Part shown: piece after piece, positions 1 to 8,799 of the stretch
Layout of the letters: every line of letters starts with the position of its first letter
Numbering within the stretch: position 1 is the stretch's first letter
Assembly: GCF_028622875.1 (NCBI RefSeq)
Contig: NZ_CP117709.1
Coordinates: 6,699,001-6,763,000, forward strand
Origin: Streptomyces sp. MMBL 11-1
Lineage (GTDB): Bacteria; Actinomycetota; Actinomycetes; Streptomycetales; Streptomycetaceae
DNA: 64,000 bases
Direction: 5' to 3'
Made by a program: the position numbers and the translations under genes
Notes under the pieces: generated by a model
Seen by the model: only the letters and a program-made list of their open reading frames with translations
The model's database searches: none
What the model was told of the DNA's origin: nothing

Positions 1-1
1 G

Positions 2-817
2 ACCGGCTCCGACGTCGCGGACATCGCGGTCGGCGACCTGGTCAGCGGCGAGGGCCACCTCGTCTGCGGCAAGTGCCGCAACTGTCTCGCCGGCCGCCGC
101 CACCTCTGCCGCTCCACCGTCGGCCTCGGCGTCGGCCGGGACGGGGCGTTCGCCGAGTACGTCGTCCTGCCCGCCTCCAACGTGTGGGTGCACCGGGTCC
201 CCGTCGACCTCGACATCGCGGCGATCTTCGACCCGTTCGGCAACGCCGTGCACACCGCGCTGTCCTTCCCGCTCGTCGGCGAGGACGTCCTGATCACCGG
301 CGCCGGACCGATCGGCATCATGGCCGCCGCCGTCGCCCAGCACGCCGGGGCCCGCAACGTCGTCATCACCGACGTCAGCGAGGCCCGCCTCGCCCTGGCC
401 CGCAAGGTCGGCGTCAGCCTCGCCCTCAACGTCGCCGACCGGACCATCGCGGACGGCCAGCGGGAACTCGGCCTGCGCGAGGGCTTCGACATCGGCCTGG
501 AGATGTCCGGCCGCCCCGAGGCGATGCGCGACATGGTCGCGAACATGACGCACGGCGGCCGGATCGCGATGCTCGGCCTGCCCGCCGAGGAGTTCGCCGT
601 CGACTGGTCCCGCATCGTCACCTCGATGATCACGGTCAAGGGGATCTACGGCCGTGAGATGTACGAGACCTGGTACGCCATGTCCGTCCTGTTGGAGGGC
701 GGCCTCGACCTCGCCCCCGTGATCACCGGCCGGTACGGCTTCCGCGACTTCGAGGCGGCCTTCGACGACGCCGCGAGCGGCCTCGGCGGCAAGGTCATCC
801 TCGACTGGACCGTCTGA
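2..817 (+). CDS. tdh: L-threonine 3-dehydrogenase, 5' end outside window
   Basis: This zinc-dependent medium-chain dehydrogenase oxidises L-threonine to 2-amino-3-ketobutyrate with NAD+. The frame is open from base 2, so the start codon and the first catalytic zinc ligands lie before the window. Visible are the structural zinc cysteines (CGKCRNC followed by HLC) and the Rossmann dinucleotide loop GAGPIG. The C-terminal part has the usual family sequence. The stop lies 43 bp before kbl, whose product acts on the next intermediate, so the two genes almost certainly form the threonine-to-glycine operon. Identification is strong because of the partner gene. Confidence 0.95.
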   Translation, partial: TGSDVADIAVGDLVSGEGHLVCGKCRNCLAGRRHLCRSTVGLGVGRDGAFAEYVVLPASNVWVHRVPVDLDIAAIFDPFGNAVHTALSFPLVGEDVLITGAGPIGIMAAAVAQHAGARNVVITDVSEARLALARKVGVSLALNVADRTIADGQRELGLREGFDIGLEMSGRPEAMRDMVANMTHGGRIAMLGLPAEEFAVDWSRIVTSMITVKGIYGREMYETWYAMSVLLEGGLDLAPVITGRYGFRDFEAAFDDAASGLGGKVILDWTV

Positions 818-860
818 CCGCCTCCCCCTGGTCCGTTACTCGATCTCCTAAGGAATCCGC

Positions 861-2063
861 ATGTTCGACTCCGTACGCGACGACCTGCGCACCACCCTCG
901 ACGAGATCCGCGCCGCCGGGCTGCACAAGCCCGAGCGTGTGATCGGCACCCCGCAGTCCGCGACCGTGGCCGTCACCTCCGGCGGACGCGCCGGCGAGGT
1001 CCTCAACTTCTGCGCCAACAACTACCTGGGTCTCGCCGACCACCCCGAGGTCATCGCCGCCGCCCACGAGGCGCTGGACCGCTGGGGCTACGGGATGGCC
1101 TCGGTCCGCTTCATCTGCGGTACCCAGGAGGTCCACAAGGAACTGGAGCAGCGGCTCTCGGCCTTCCTCGGCCAGGAGGACACGATCCTCTACTCCTCCT
1201 GCTTCGACGCCAACGGCGGAGTCTTCGAAACGCTGCTGGGCCCGGAGGACGCGGTCATCTCCGACGCCCTCAACCACGCCTCGATCATCGACGGCATCCG
1301 GCTCTCCAAGGCGAAGCGCCACCGCTACGCCAACCGCGACATGGCCGACCTGGAGACGCAGCTCAAGGAGGCGTCCGGGGCCCGCCGCCGCCTCGTCGTC
1401 ACCGACGGCGTCTTCTCCATGGACGGCTACGTCGCCCCGCTCCAGGAGATCTGCGACCTGGCCGACCGCTACGACGCCATGGTCATGGTCGACGACTCGC
1501 ACGCCGTCGGCTTCGTCGGCCCCGGCGGACGCGGCACGCCCGAACTGCACGGCGTCATGGACCGGGTCGACATCATCACCGGCACCCTCGGCAAGGCGCT
1601 GGGCGGCGCCTCCGGCGGTTACGTCGCGGCCCGCGCGGAGATCGTCGCCCTGCTGCGCCAGCGCTCGCGCCCGTACCTCTTCTCCAACTCCCTCGCCCCG
1701 GTCATCGCCGCCGCCTCCCTCAAGGTCATCGACCTGCTGGAGTCCGCCGGGGACCTGCGCGAGCAGCTCGCGGCCAACACCGAGCTGTTCCGCACCCGGA
1801 TGACCGCGGAGGGCTTCGACATCCTGCCCGGCGACCACGCCATCGCCCCCGTCATGATCGGCGACGCGGGCAGGGCGGGCCGGATGGCGGAACTGCTCCT
1901 GGAGCGAGGTGTGTACGTGATCGGCTTCTCGTACCCCGTCGTCCCGCAGGGCGCGGCCCGCATCCGCGTCCAGCTCTCGGCCGCGCACTCCACCGCCGAC
2001 GTCAACCGCGCGGTGGACGCGTTCGTCGACGCGCGGGCCGCCCTGGACGCGGAGGCTGCCTGA
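861..2063 (+). CDS. kbl: Glycine C-acetyltransferase (2-amino-3-ketobutyrate CoA ligase)
   Basis: This cytoplasmic PLP enzyme of the alpha-oxoamine synthase family cleaves 2-amino-3-ketobutyrate with CoA to glycine and acetyl-CoA, completing threonine catabolism begun by the upstream tdh. The 400-residue length matches the family. Visible motifs are [11 protein letters not shown] near the N-terminus, the VDDSHAVGF cofactor segment, and GTLGKALGG, which holds the PLP lysine. The ATG is preceded by AAGGA at a good distance. It is probably co-transcribed with tdh. Confidence 0.97.
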   Translation: MFDSVRDDLRTTLDEIRAAGLHKPERVIGTPQSATVAVTSGGRAGEVLNFCANNYLGLADHPEVIAAAHEALDRWGYGMASVRFICGTQEVHKELEQRLSAFLGQEDTILYSSCFDANGGVFETLLGPEDAVISDALNHASIIDGIRLSKAKRHRYANRDMADLETQLKEASGARRRLVVTDGVFSMDGYVAPLQEICDLADRYDAMVMVDDSHAVGFVGPGGRGTPELHGVMDRVDIITGTLGKALGGASGGYVAARAEIVALLRQRSRPYLFSNSLAPVIAAASLKVIDLLESAGDLREQLAANTELFRTRMTAEGFDILPGDHAIAPVMIGDAGRAGRMAELLLERGVYVIGFSYPVVPQGAARIRVQLSAAHSTADVNRAVDAFVDARAALDAEAA

Positions 2064-2099
2064 CCTGCCGACCGGGTCGGGGGCTCCGCCACGACCTGG

Positions 2100-2112
2100 G
2101 ACAATGGGCACA
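2100..2112 (+). promoter_or_regulatory. Candidate -10 element for a leaderless LysR transcript
   Basis: GACAAT at 2100-2105 is a good -10 hexamer. A start about 7 nt downstream falls on the A of the ATG at 2112. There is no Shine-Dalgarno sequence before that ATG, which fits leaderless translation. The -35 region is poor, so this is only a candidate. Confidence 0.35.
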
Positions 2113-3035
2113 TGATCGATGCGCGGCGGCTGCGAATCCTCCGTGCGGTGGCCGACCACCGCACGGTGACCGCGGCCGCCGCCGCGTTGTACCTGACGCC
2201 CTCCGCCGTCTCCCAGCAGCTCGCGGCCCTGGAGCAGGAGACCGGCCACCGCCTCGTCGAACGCGGTGCGCGCGGGGCCCGGCTCACCGCCGCCGGGGAG
2301 ATCCTGCTCAGCCACACCAATGTGGTCCTCGCCCAGCTGGAGCGGGCCGAGGCGGAGCTGGCGGACTACAGCGCGGGCGTCGCCGGTACGGTCACGGTCG
2401 CCGCGTTCGCCACCGGCATCGGCCTCGTCCTCGCCCCCGCCCTCACCGAGCTGGCCCGCACCGCGCCCGGCATCCGGGTCAGGGTCCAGGACGCGGAGGG
2501 CGACGCGAGCGTGCCGATGGTGCTGGACCGGCAGGTGGATGTGGCGGTCGCCGTCGAATACCGGGGCGCGCCCGCCGAGGACGACCGCCGCCTGACCCGC
2601 GTCCCCCTGTACTCGGAGCCGTTCGACGCGGTGCTCCCGGTGCACCACCGCCTCGCGGACCAGGCGCAGGTGGCGGTCGCCGACCTCGCGAAGGACCCGT
2701 GGATCGGGCCCTACCCGGGCAACCCCTGCCATGACGTGGTGGTCCTGGCCTGCGAGTTCGCCGGGTTCGCCCCCCGCCTCGAACACTCCTCGGACGACTT
2801 CCGCGCCGTGGTCGCCCTGGCCGGGGCGGACGCGGGGGTGGCCCTGGTGCCCCGGTCCGCGCTGCGCGGGATGGAGCTGACCGGGGTGGTCGTCCGCCCC
2901 GTCGAGGGCAGCGCCCCGACCCGCCGCGTCTTCGCGGCCGTACGGCAGGGGGCCGAGGGCCATCCGCTGATCCGGCCCGTGCTGGACGCGATGGAGGCGG
3001 TGGCCGTACGGGAAGCGGGCCTGGCGCGGGTCTGA
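2112..3035 (+). CDS. LysR family transcriptional regulator
   Basis: The 307-residue protein begins with a winged helix-turn-helix (residues about 2-60, with the segment AAAALYLTPSAVSQQLAALE) typical of LysR regulators, followed by a periplasmic-binding-like effector domain from about residue 90. It follows kbl by 48 bp on the same strand and may respond to threonine or glycine metabolism, but the effector cannot be read from the sequence. The convergent phytanoyl-CoA dioxygenase gene ends 60 bp downstream. The start is the only ATG before the helix-turn-helix and appears leaderless. Confidence 0.92.
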   Translation: MIDARRLRILRAVADHRTVTAAAAALYLTPSAVSQQLAALEQETGHRLVERGARGARLTAAGEILLSHTNVVLAQLERAEAELADYSAGVAGTVTVAAFATGIGLVLAPALTELARTAPGIRVRVQDAEGDASVPMVLDRQVDVAVAVEYRGAPAEDDRRLTRVPLYSEPFDAVLPVHHRLADQAQVAVADLAKDPWIGPYPGNPCHDVVVLACEFAGFAPRLEHSSDDFRAVVALAGADAGVALVPRSALRGMELTGVVVRPVEGSAPTRRVFAAVRQGAEGHPLIRPVLDAMEAVAVREAGLARV

Positions 3036-3095
3036 ACGCCGGCCCTGTCCCGGTCCCGGCAGCCCCCTCGATCGGCGATGCGGCGCCCGCCCGGT

Positions 3096-3977
3096 TCAGG
3101 GTGCGCCCATCACCAGACCCTCGATCGTGTGCTTCTGCGTGATGGGCGTCAGTTCGTCGACGACCGGGCAGTCGAGGTGGTCACGGACCCGCTGCGGCAG
3201 GCCGTCCCAGAACTGCCGTGAGACAGCGGCGTCGTGGCGGTCGGCATTGTGCGCGTCGGGTCCGTCGAGGCCCAGCACGAGGACGGGCCGGGCCTTGGCC
3301 GACTCGTTCCTGGTGCCGCGGTGGATGGTGAGCGCGGAGCGGGCCGAGATGTCGCCGCGCTGCGGATACTTGCGCACCGCGAGCCGCTCGTAGCGGGGGT
3401 AGCTCCGGCGGGGCGGGAACATTCCGTGGTCAAAATCGGGTTCGTCGTCCCACTGGGTACCCGGCGCGATCTCGAAGGGGCCCATGTCGGGGCCCGTGTC
3501 GACGGCGGTGACGTTGAACGCGAGGGAGGTGAGGCGGCGTTCGGTGCGGGTGGCCGCGGGGATGGGGAAGTCGCGGTGCCACGGCTGGTTCACCGCGCCT
3601 TCCAGCGGTACGTCGAATCCGAGCTCGACGATGCGGTAGTCGGGGCCGAGGACCGCGGTGGCCACCGACCGGACCCAGGGATGGTCGACGAGATCGACGA
3701 ATCCCCGCAACTGCTCGGGGTGGATCTCCACGTAGTAGCGGTGGGGCCCCCGGCCCACCGCGCCGCCCGGCCTGGAACGTGCCTCATCGAACGCGGTCTC
3801 GATGTCCTCGCGCAGCCGGTCGGCCCACTCCACGGTGAAGGCCCCTTTCCGCGCGGTGATGCCGTCCGAGTACAGGGCGGCCACGTCCCGTGCCACTTCC
3901 ACGGGGGCATCGGTGGGGCTGGGCACGGCGTCGACGTCAGCAGTGGTGGACGCGTCGGGGGTGGTGGGCACGGTCAT
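3096..3977 (-). CDS. Phytanoyl-CoA dioxygenase (PhyH) family protein
   Basis: This is a probable Fe(II)/2-oxoglutarate-dependent oxygenase of 293 residues. The iron-binding HxD is visible in QPWHRDFPIP near the middle. The distal histidine and the arginine that would hold 2-oxoglutarate fit LTIHRGTRNESAKARP in the C-terminal third. The substrate is unknown; PhyH relatives in actinomycetes hydroxylate small metabolites or natural-product intermediates. It is transcribed away from the LacI regulator at 4082, and a promoter with an overlapping palindrome lies between them, so LacI-type repression is likely. AAGGCGAGG precedes the ATG. Confidence 0.85.
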   Translation of the reverse strand: MTVPTTPDASTTADVDAVPSPTDAPVEVARDVAALYSDGITARKGAFTVEWADRLREDIETAFDEARSRPGGAVGRGPHRYYVEIHPEQLRGFVDLVDHPWVRSVATAVLGPDYRIVELGFDVPLEGAVNQPWHRDFPIPAATRTERRLTSLAFNVTAVDTGPDMGPFEIAPGTQWDDEPDFDHGMFPPRRSYPRYERLAVRKYPQRGDISARSALTIHRGTRNESAKARPVLVLGLDGPDAHNADRHDAAVSRQFWDGLPQRVRDHLDCPVVDELTPITQKHTIEGLVMGAP

Positions 3978-4011
3978 CCTCGCCTTCTTGCGAACGGAGC
4001 TTTCGCCCTAA

Positions 4012-4040
4012 CATTTACATCGATGCATGCAACGTTGCAA
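4012..4040 (-). promoter_or_regulatory. Predicted promoter of the PhyH gene
   Basis: Read on the minus strand, TTGCAA (4035-4040) and TAAATG (4012-4017) are separated by exactly 17 bp, a good sigma-70-like arrangement. A start near 4005 would leave a leader of about 28 nt before the ATG at 3977. The -35 box lies inside the palindrome at 4028-4039. Confidence 0.55.
4028..4039. promoter_or_regulatory. LacI-type operator palindrome
   Basis: TGCAACGTTGCA is a perfect 12-bp palindrome with the central CG typical of LacI/GalR operators. It overlaps the -35 of the divergent PhyH promoter and lies 42 bp before the LacI start. Two further 8-bp palindromes, CATCGATG (4018-4025) and TGCATGCA (4024-4031), adjoin it. 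Confidence 0.6.
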
Positions 4041-4081
4041 TACTTCGGCGGGAGGCTGGGCGCGCATGACAGGATGCCGGG

Positions 4082-5086
4082 GTGAGCAGTCGTCTGAAGG
4101 ATGTGGCCGCCCGGGCCGGGGTCTCCGTACGCACCGTGTCCAACGTGGTCAGCGGATCGGCCCCGGTGGCGGCGGAGACCCGCCGACGCGTACAGGAAGC
4201 GATCGACGAACTCGGCTACCGCCCCAACCTCGCTGCCCGGAGCCTGCGGGCCGGCCGCACCGGCATCATCGGTCTGGCCGTCCCCGAACTGGACTCCCCC
4301 TACTTCGGCGAACTGGCCGCCCTCCTGCTGGACGAAGCCCGGCGACGGTCGTGGACCGTCGTCATCGACCAGACGCGGGGGGACGCGGAGGCCGAGCGCC
4401 GGCTGCTCACGCCGGGCGGCGGACGTGTGGTCGACGGCCTCATCATCAGCCCCTGGGCGCTCGATCCCGCCGAACTCGCGGCCACCGGGCCGACGGTCCC
4501 CCTGGTCCTGCTCGGCGAGCGCGGTTCGCACGGAGCGGCCGATCGGGTGGCCGTCGACAACACCGCCGCGGCCGAAGAAGCCACGGACCACCTGATCGGC
4601 CTCGGCCGGCGGCGCGTCGCCGCCATCGGCACCCAGCCCCATCTGCACAACGGCACCGCCCGACTGCGCCTGGAGGGCTACCGGCGTGCCCTGGACCGCG
4701 CCGGCCTTCCTTGGAGCGAGGAAGCGGAGCGTGCGGTCGTCGCCCTGCACCGGGCGGACGGCGCCCGGGCCATGGGCGAACTGCTGGACGGGCCGGTCGC
4801 CCCAGACGCCGTGTTCGCCTTCAGCGACGAACTCGCCCTGGGTGCCCTTCACACAGCCCACCGACGCGGCCTGCGCGTGCCCGAGGACGTCGCGATCGTC
4901 GGGTTCGACGACATCGAGGACGGTCACTACAGCAATCCTCCGCTGACCACCGTCTCACCGGCCAAGCGACAGATCGCCGAACGATCCCTGCAATGTCTGG
5001 CCGACCGTATCTACAGCCCGGGAAACACGGTTCCCCCGCAGGAGCTCATCGTGCCGCACCGCCTGATGGTCCGCGGCACCACCTGA
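4082..5086 (+). CDS. LacI family transcriptional regulator
   Basis: The 334-residue protein has a classic LacI N-terminus: SSRLKDVAARAGVSVRTVSN is the helix-turn-helix, followed by a hinge helix containing NLAARSLR. The periplasmic-binding-like domain ends with VAIVGFDDIEDGHYSNPPLT, the usual family signature. The start is the GTG at 4082. The ligand is probably a sugar or sugar-like compound. The most likely target is the divergent PhyH gene and the regulator itself, through the palindrome at 4028-4039. It ends 115 bp from the convergent ABC permease gene. Confidence 0.95.
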   Translation: MSSRLKDVAARAGVSVRTVSNVVSGSAPVAAETRRRVQEAIDELGYRPNLAARSLRAGRTGIIGLAVPELDSPYFGELAALLLDEARRRSWTVVIDQTRGDAEAERRLLTPGGGRVVDGLIISPWALDPAELAATGPTVPLVLLGERGSHGAADRVAVDNTAAAEEATDHLIGLGRRRVAAIGTQPHLHNGTARLRLEGYRRALDRAGLPWSEEAERAVVALHRADGARAMGELLDGPVAPDAVFAFSDELALGALHTAHRRGLRVPEDVAIVGFDDIEDGHYSNPPLTTVSPAKRQIAERSLQCLADRIYSPGNTVPPQELIVPHRLMVRGTT

Positions 5087-5201
5087 ACCCGACCCGTCCG
5101 CCCGGCAGGCCGGAGGGCGCCGCGTCGGTCTGACGCGGACCGGGTGGAACGCCCCCAACCAGGGGCGACCGCACCCTCCGCCCGGCCCTCGGCCCCGCTC
5201 C

Positions 5202-7925
5202 TCACCCCGCCCGGCGTCCCAGGGCGAAGCGTCCCCCGGCCGACGCGGCCGGGACCAGCGTCCCGGCCGCCGCGGCGAGCGCCACCGCCCCCGCGATCAC
5301 CGCGTAGTGCACCGGCGGGAGATACGGGGCCGTGCCCGCCACCGAGACGGCGAACGCGGTCAGCGGGACCGCCGCCACCGCCGTGCCGATCACCAGCCCG
5401 GCGAAGGTGACCAGGCCGGTCTCCAGCACCAGCATCCGCCGGAGCTGCCGGCGCCCCGTGCCGACCATCCGCAGCAGCCGGAACTCGCCCCGCCGGCCGA
5501 TGGTGATCAGCGCCAGGGTGCTGACCACGGCCAGCAGCGCGAAGCCGCCGATCACCCCGACGCCGATGACGATCATCGCGTTGTCCTCGTCCGACACGGG
5601 CGGAGCGATCGCCACGTCGTCGCCCGTGGCGGCCCGCACCGTCACCCCGCCGCCGTACGGAGCCAGCGCCTGCCGCACCGCGGCCGCCGGGTCCGCACCG
5701 GGCCCGGCCTCCGTCCGGATCAGGACGGCCTGGTCCCGCGCGGCCGAGACATGGCCCGCCAGCGCCTCGCGCGGGAAGAGGAACTCGCCCAGGCCCAGCT
5801 CGTGTTCGTACACCGCGACGACCCGGGGCTCCACCCGCGTACCGTCGCCGAGCCGCAGCGCGACCCGGTCCCCGGGGCCGACGTCCAGGCTCTTCGCCCG
5901 GTCCGCCCCGACCGCGACCGTGTCCCGCCCCGTGAGCCGGTCCAGGTCGCCTGCCGTGACGCCGGGGTCGAGCGTGCCGGACAGACCGCGCGCCTCCACA
6001 CCCAGCACCGGCAGCCGGGTCAGCACCGGCTCGCCGGCCTGCCGGTCGGCCAGGACCACCGCCGAACGCAGCACCCCGGTCGCCGCCGTGACGCCGGGAG
6101 CCTCCCGCACCGCCCGGGCCGCCCCGGCGGGCAGCCCCGCCCCGCCGCCCGTCGCCACCAGGTCCGCCCGCAGCGCGGCGGACGCCTGTTGGCCGGCGGC
6201 CCGCTCCATCGTCGGCCCCGAGGCCAGCTGCACGCAGACGAACGCGACCACCAGCACGATCGGCGTGAACGCGGTGGCGAGCCGCCGGGTGTGCGCCGAG
6301 GCGGCCCGCTCGGCCAGGAACCCCGAGACCCCGCCCGCCTTCCGCAGCGGACGGCCCAGCACGCCCAGGGCGATCCGGGAGATCCGGGGCCCCAGCAGGG
6401 CGACCGCGATCACCAGGGACATCGCCGCGCCCGAGGCGGCGGCGCCCGCCGCCTGACCGCTCTGCGTCGCGGCCACGCCCGCCGAGCTGATCCCGGCGAA
6501 CGCCAGCACCACCCCCGCCACCGTACGGAACCGTCCCGGCTCGCTCGGCTCGTCCGCCGTCGCCGCGCCCAGCGCGGCGGTCGGCCGCAGCCGGGTGACG
6601 GACCGGGCGGCGAGCATCGCCACCGGCCGTGCCAGCAGCGCGACCAGCAGCCCGCCGGTCAGCGCCGCGGCGGGCGGCAGCCACCACGGCACCGGCAGCG
6701 GCAGCGGACCGGTGGTCAGCAGCGAACGCATCGCGAGACCCAGCGGCACGGCACCGATGCCGCCCAGCAGCGCCGCCGCGGCGGACACCCGGCCCGCCTC
6801 CCGGCCGATCGCGGACCGCAGTTGACGGGGAGAGGCACCCACGGCACGCAGCAGCGCCAGCTCCCCGGACCGCTGACGGATCGCCTGGGACAGCGTCGAG
6901 GCGATCACGAGGAGCGCCACCATCAGCACGGTGCCGCCGATCGAACCGAGCAGGGCCAGCTGGTCGCCGCGTCCGCCGAGCGCGTCCACCTGCTCGGCCT
7001 CCCCGCGCTCCGCACCCGTCAGCACCCGCACGCCCCGGTCGGACCCGGGGACGCCCGAACGCTCCGGCAGCACCGCGCCGATCGCGTCCCGCAGCGCCTC
7101 CCGCGAGACGCCCGGCTCCGCGACCACGCCGATCGCGTCGATCCTCCCCGGATGCCCGGCCAGCGCGGTCAGCCGGGGCTCGGTGAAGAACACGGCCGGG
7201 GGAGCGTCGCCGCCGTGTCCGGTGCGGGCGATCCCGCTGACGGTGTAGGTCCGGGCGGCTCCGTCGGCCCGCAGCACCACCCGCTCGCCCGGGGTGGGGC
7301 CGCCCGCCGCGAGCGCGCCGTCCAGGACGACCTCGGTCGCGTCCTCCGGGGCCCGGCCCTCGGCCAGCTCGTAGCGGGTGAGCGCGGCGGACGGCCAGGA
7401 GCGGCCCACCGCGGGCCGCCCGTCGCCCGTGGAGACCGGCACGGAATCGTCCGCGACCGCCTTCGCCACGCCGTCGGCCCCCGCCACCGCGGCCAGCACC
7501 GAACTGTCGAGGCGGGCCCGCTCCGGCAGATACGCCGTAGCCGTCTGCGGTTCACTGCCCCACGGCTTCGCCGTGTACGACACCTTCTGGTCCGCCGCCA
7601 CCACCGCGTCCGCGCCGGCGTACCGCTGCACCGGCGGCGCGGCCACCAGCAACGAGCCGACGACGAACGCGAACGCGCCGACCAGCGCGGCGGCGGCCCC
7701 CGTCGCCACGATCACCGCCGCCCAGGCCCGCCGGTGCGTGGCCAGCGACCGCCTGGCCAGGAACGCCGACGCCCGCCGCGATCCCTGCCGCACCCCCAGC
7801 GACTCCCGCGCCGCCGTGCTCGTACGTCTTTTCCGTGCTCCCGGCGACTCCTGGGCCGCCGCGCCCGTACGTCCGTTCGCCGCTTCCGACCGCTCCTGGG
7901 CCACCGGGCCCGTACGCCTCCTCAT
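5202..7925 (-). CDS. FtsX-family ABC transporter permease
   Basis: This 907-residue membrane protein has the architecture of large MacB/FtsX-type permeases: an N-terminal transmembrane helix (about residues 70-95), a long extracytoplasmic domain, a block of helices near residues 330-510 and a second FtsX block at the C-terminus. It overlaps the upstream ATPase gene by ATGA, so the two form one exporter, probably for lipids, lipoproteins or peptides. The divergent two-component system at 8800 is a likely regulator. An odd feature is three imperfect 15-residue repeats at residues 3-47, before the first membrane helix. A start downstream of these repeats cannot be excluded. Confidence 0.93.
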   Translation of the reverse strand: MRRRTGPVAQERSEAANGRTGAAAQESPGARKRRTSTAARESLGVRQGSRRASAFLARRSLATHRRAWAAVIVATGAAAALVGAFAFVVGSLLVAAPPVQRYAGADAVVAADQKVSYTAKPWGSEPQTATAYLPERARLDSSVLAAVAGADGVAKAVADDSVPVSTGDGRPAVGRSWPSAALTRYELAEGRAPEDATEVVLDGALAAGGPTPGERVVLRADGAARTYTVSGIARTGHGGDAPPAVFFTEPRLTALAGHPGRIDAIGVVAEPGVSREALRDAIGAVLPERSGVPGSDRGVRVLTGAERGEAEQVDALGGRGDQLALLGSIGGTVLMVALLVIASTLSQAIRQRSGELALLRAVGASPRQLRSAIGREAGRVSAAAALLGGIGAVPLGLAMRSLLTTGPLPLPVPWWLPPAAALTGGLLVALLARPVAMLAARSVTRLRPTAALGAATADEPSEPGRFRTVAGVVLAFAGISSAGVAATQSGQAAGAAASGAAMSLVIAVALLGPRISRIALGVLGRPLRKAGGVSGFLAERAASAHTRRLATAFTPIVLVVAFVCVQLASGPTMERAAGQQASAALRADLVATGGGAGLPAGAARAVREAPGVTAATGVLRSAVVLADRQAGEPVLTRLPVLGVEARGLSGTLDPGVTAGDLDRLTGRDTVAVGADRAKSLDVGPGDRVALRLGDGTRVEPRVVAVYEHELGLGEFLFPREALAGHVSAARDQAVLIRTEAGPGADPAAAVRQALAPYGGGVTVRAATGDDVAIAPPVSDEDNAMIVIGVGVIGGFALLAVVSTLALITIGRRGEFRLLRMVGTGRRQLRRMLVLETGLVTFAGLVIGTAVAAVPLTAFAVSVAGTAPYLPPVHYAVIAGAVALAAAAGTLVPAASAGGRFALGRRAG
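7785..7919 (-). repeat. Three 45-bp coding repeats at the 5' end of the permease gene
   Basis: Residues 3-17, 18-32 and 33-47 of the permease align as RRTGPVAQERSEAAN, GRTGAAAQESPGARK and RRTSTAARESLGVRQ. At DNA level the units share a CGTACG-containing stretch and run in phase with the gene. Confidence 0.7.
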
Positions 7926-8632
7926 CGCAGCCGGCCGCCGTCCATCGTCAGCACGGTGTCGGCCCAGCTCGCCGCCACCGGGTCATGGGTGACCATCACG
8001 ACCGTGCGGCCCTCGATCCGTACGGCGTCCCGCAGCAGCGCCAGCACCAGCGCGGCGGACTCCGGGTCGAGGGAGGCGGTCGGCTCGTCCGCGAAGATCA
8101 CCTCGGGCTCCGTCACCAGGGCCCGCGCCACCGCGACCCGCTGCTGCTGGCCGCCCGACAGCGTCGACGGCCCGTCGCCGCCGCGCCCCGCGAGACCCAC
8201 CCGGGCCAGCAACTCCCGTCCCCGCGCCAGCACATCGGGGCTGCCCGGGTCCGCGCCGCCCAGCACCAGCGGCAGCACCACGTTCTCCTCGATGGACAGC
8301 GAGGGCACCAGGTTGAGCGCGTGCGACTGGAAGACGAACCCGATCCGGTCCCGCCGCAGCCGGGTCAGCGCCGCTTCCGAGAGCGACCCGAGATCCGTGC
8401 CGGCGATCCTGACCGTGCCCGAGGTCGGCCGGTCCAGGCCCGCCGCGACCTGGAGGAAGGTGCTCTTGCCCGAACCCGAGGGGCCGACCACCGCGGTGAA
8501 ACTGCCGGCCGGGACCGCGCAGCTGACCCCGTCGAGGGCCGTCGTCCTCCGACTGCTCCCGCGCCGCCCGTAGCTCCGGCTCACCCCCTCCAGACCGAGC
8601 GCGGCTCCCTGCTCCACCAACGTCGTACCCAC
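7922..8632 (-). CDS. ABC transporter ATP-binding protein (MacB/LolD type)
   Basis: This 236-residue ATPase powers the downstream FtsX permease. Motifs in order are the Walker A GPSGSGKST, the Q-loop region VFQSHALNLVPSLS, the signature LSGGQQQRVAVARAL, the Walker B VIFADEPTASLD and the switch histidine in VMVTHD. The FQSHAL-type Q-loop fits the family that works with FtsX permeases. Translation is coupled to the permease by ATGA overlap. It is divergent from the histidine kinase, with 167 bp between starts. Confidence 0.95.
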   Translation of the reverse strand: MGTTLVEQGAALGLEGVSRSYGRRGSSRRTTALDGVSCAVPAGSFTAVVGPSGSGKSTFLQVAAGLDRPTSGTVRIAGTDLGSLSEAALTRLRRDRIGFVFQSHALNLVPSLSIEENVVLPLVLGGADPGSPDVLARGRELLARVGLAGRGGDGPSTLSGGQQQRVAVARALVTEPEVIFADEPTASLDPESAALVLALLRDAVRIEGRTVVMVTHDPVAASWADTVLTMDGGRLR

Positions 8633-8799
8633 TGTTCGCCTCCACCGTCCCCGTACTGTCTGACCTGCTAGAACGCTAGGAGACGGGGCGTCGCCGGGCG
8701 AGGGTGCGCACTACCGGACCGGGGGTGCAGCCAGCTCCACCCCCGGCCGGGGGACCACCCCCCTCCGGCGGCGGGAACGCCCCCGTACCGTGGGCTGCC

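Noticed and set aside
795..2963. Very long minus-strand reading frame opposite kbl and the LysR gene
   Set aside because: It is a product of the GC bias of the true genes. Its translation is low-complexity, rich in Arg, Gly, Val and Asp, with no domain.
5307..8573. Open frame of over 1,000 codons opposite the ABC exporter genes
   Set aside because: Translation is Arg/Pro/His-rich with no family likeness, while the opposite strand has clear ABC motifs.
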